Position numbers and translations under genes: made by a program. DNA of 64,000 bases from the NCBI RefSeq assembly GCF_014284125.1, contig NZ_JACOFX010000001.1:682001-746000 (forward strand), given 5' to 3'. This stretch comes from Undibacterium umbellatum. Its GTDB lineage: Bacteria > Pseudomonadota > Gammaproteobacteria > Burkholderiales > Burkholderiaceae_D. Positions 63,927 to 64,000 of the stretch are shown in pieces (within the stretch, counting starts at the first letter, position 1; each line of letters begins with the position of its first letter). Below the pieces are notes generated by a model. The model did not search any database, was not told the DNA's origin, and saw only the letters and a list, made by a program, of their open reading frames with translations.

Positions 63927-64000
63927 ATGACACAAAGCATACTTGAACAGTACGGCCCACGCGACGCAATGGAATATGACGTCGTCGTCGTCGGCGGCGG
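63927..64000 (+). CDS. electron-transfer flavoprotein:ubiquinone oxidoreductase, N-terminus
   Basis: The window ends after 24 codons. The start ILEQYGPRDAMEYDVVVVGG matches the N-terminus of bacterial ETF-QO, with the beginning of the FAD-binding GxGxxG motif. The full enzyme (about 550 residues) passes electrons from fatty-acid and amino-acid oxidation through ETF to the quinone pool, which suits the neighbouring acyl-CoA genes. The assignment rests on a short stretch. Confidence 0.75.
   Translation, partial: MTQSILEQYGPRDAMEYDVVVVGG

Overview
The window looks like a chromosomal segment of a betaproteobacterium of the order Burkholderiales, most likely family Oxalobacteraceae (an Undibacterium- or Herminiimonas-like organism). 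That placement is inferred from protein resemblance and gene order: thrS-infC-rpmI-rplT-pheS-pheT-ihfA-merR with an N-terminally extended IhfA, pepA divergent from lptF-lptG, uvrB divergent from an aromatic aminotransferase, and a cysI-DUF934-cysH-cysD-cysN-cobA sulfur operon. Base composition is mid-range and fairly even. I see no prophage, insertion sequence, CRISPR array or rRNA operon.

Layout. 1-2 kb: a small secreted protein and ribB, which has an FMN riboswitch in its leader. 2-8.8 kb: an assimilatory sulfate-reduction operon (TauE-type transporter, sulfite reductase hemoprotein, DUF934 partner, APS reductase, CysD, CysN and the siroheme methyltransferase). 8.8-13.9 kb: a periplasmic solute-binding protein, a CbiX/SirB-type chelatase, lptG-lptF, and divergent pepA. 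13.9-18.8 kb: a membrane-anchored SRPBCC protein, exonuclease III, a dCache chemoreceptor and a GNAT acetyltransferase. 18.8-26.9 kb: a cyanophycin locus with a DUF1854 protein, an unusual ABC half-transporter, and two tandem cyanophycin-synthetase genes that appear to have complementary active sites. 26.9-35 kb: a TetR-controlled SDR gene, an RHH protein, a DJ-1/PfpI protein, a REC-REC-GGEEF diguanylate cyclase, uvrB and an aromatic aminotransferase.

35-45 kb: three identical tRNA-Asn genes in a duplicated segment, a probable gene remnant, a TetR-OMF-MFP-RND efflux operon with a 20-bp palindromic operator, and a second chemoreceptor. 45-53 kb: the translation operon, in which infC probably starts at a rare ATA codon, followed by tRNA-Val. 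53-58.5 kb: a cation-diffusion exporter, an ADP-ribosylglycohydrolase, and an alpha/beta hydrolase-ridA-relA operon. 58.6-64 kb: a short-chain-acid and ketone-body locus (3-hydroxybutyrate dehydrogenase, 3-oxoacid CoA-transferase A/B, a PAS-LuxR regulator, a hot-dog thioesterase, an SDR) and the first codons of ETF:ubiquinone oxidoreductase.

The most interesting region is the cyanophycin locus. The first synthetase-like protein keeps an HxxEH motif in its N domain but has lost the P-loop of its Mur-ligase-like domain and its C-terminal lobe. The second keeps the P-loop but has HxxEL in place of HxxEH. This suggests split labour between primer making and polymerisation. The adjacent transporter has an N-terminal PH-like domain plus a four-cysteine zinc ribbon, which is atypical for an MsbA-like exporter. 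All coordinates and motifs were read by eye. No similarity search or structure prediction was run.
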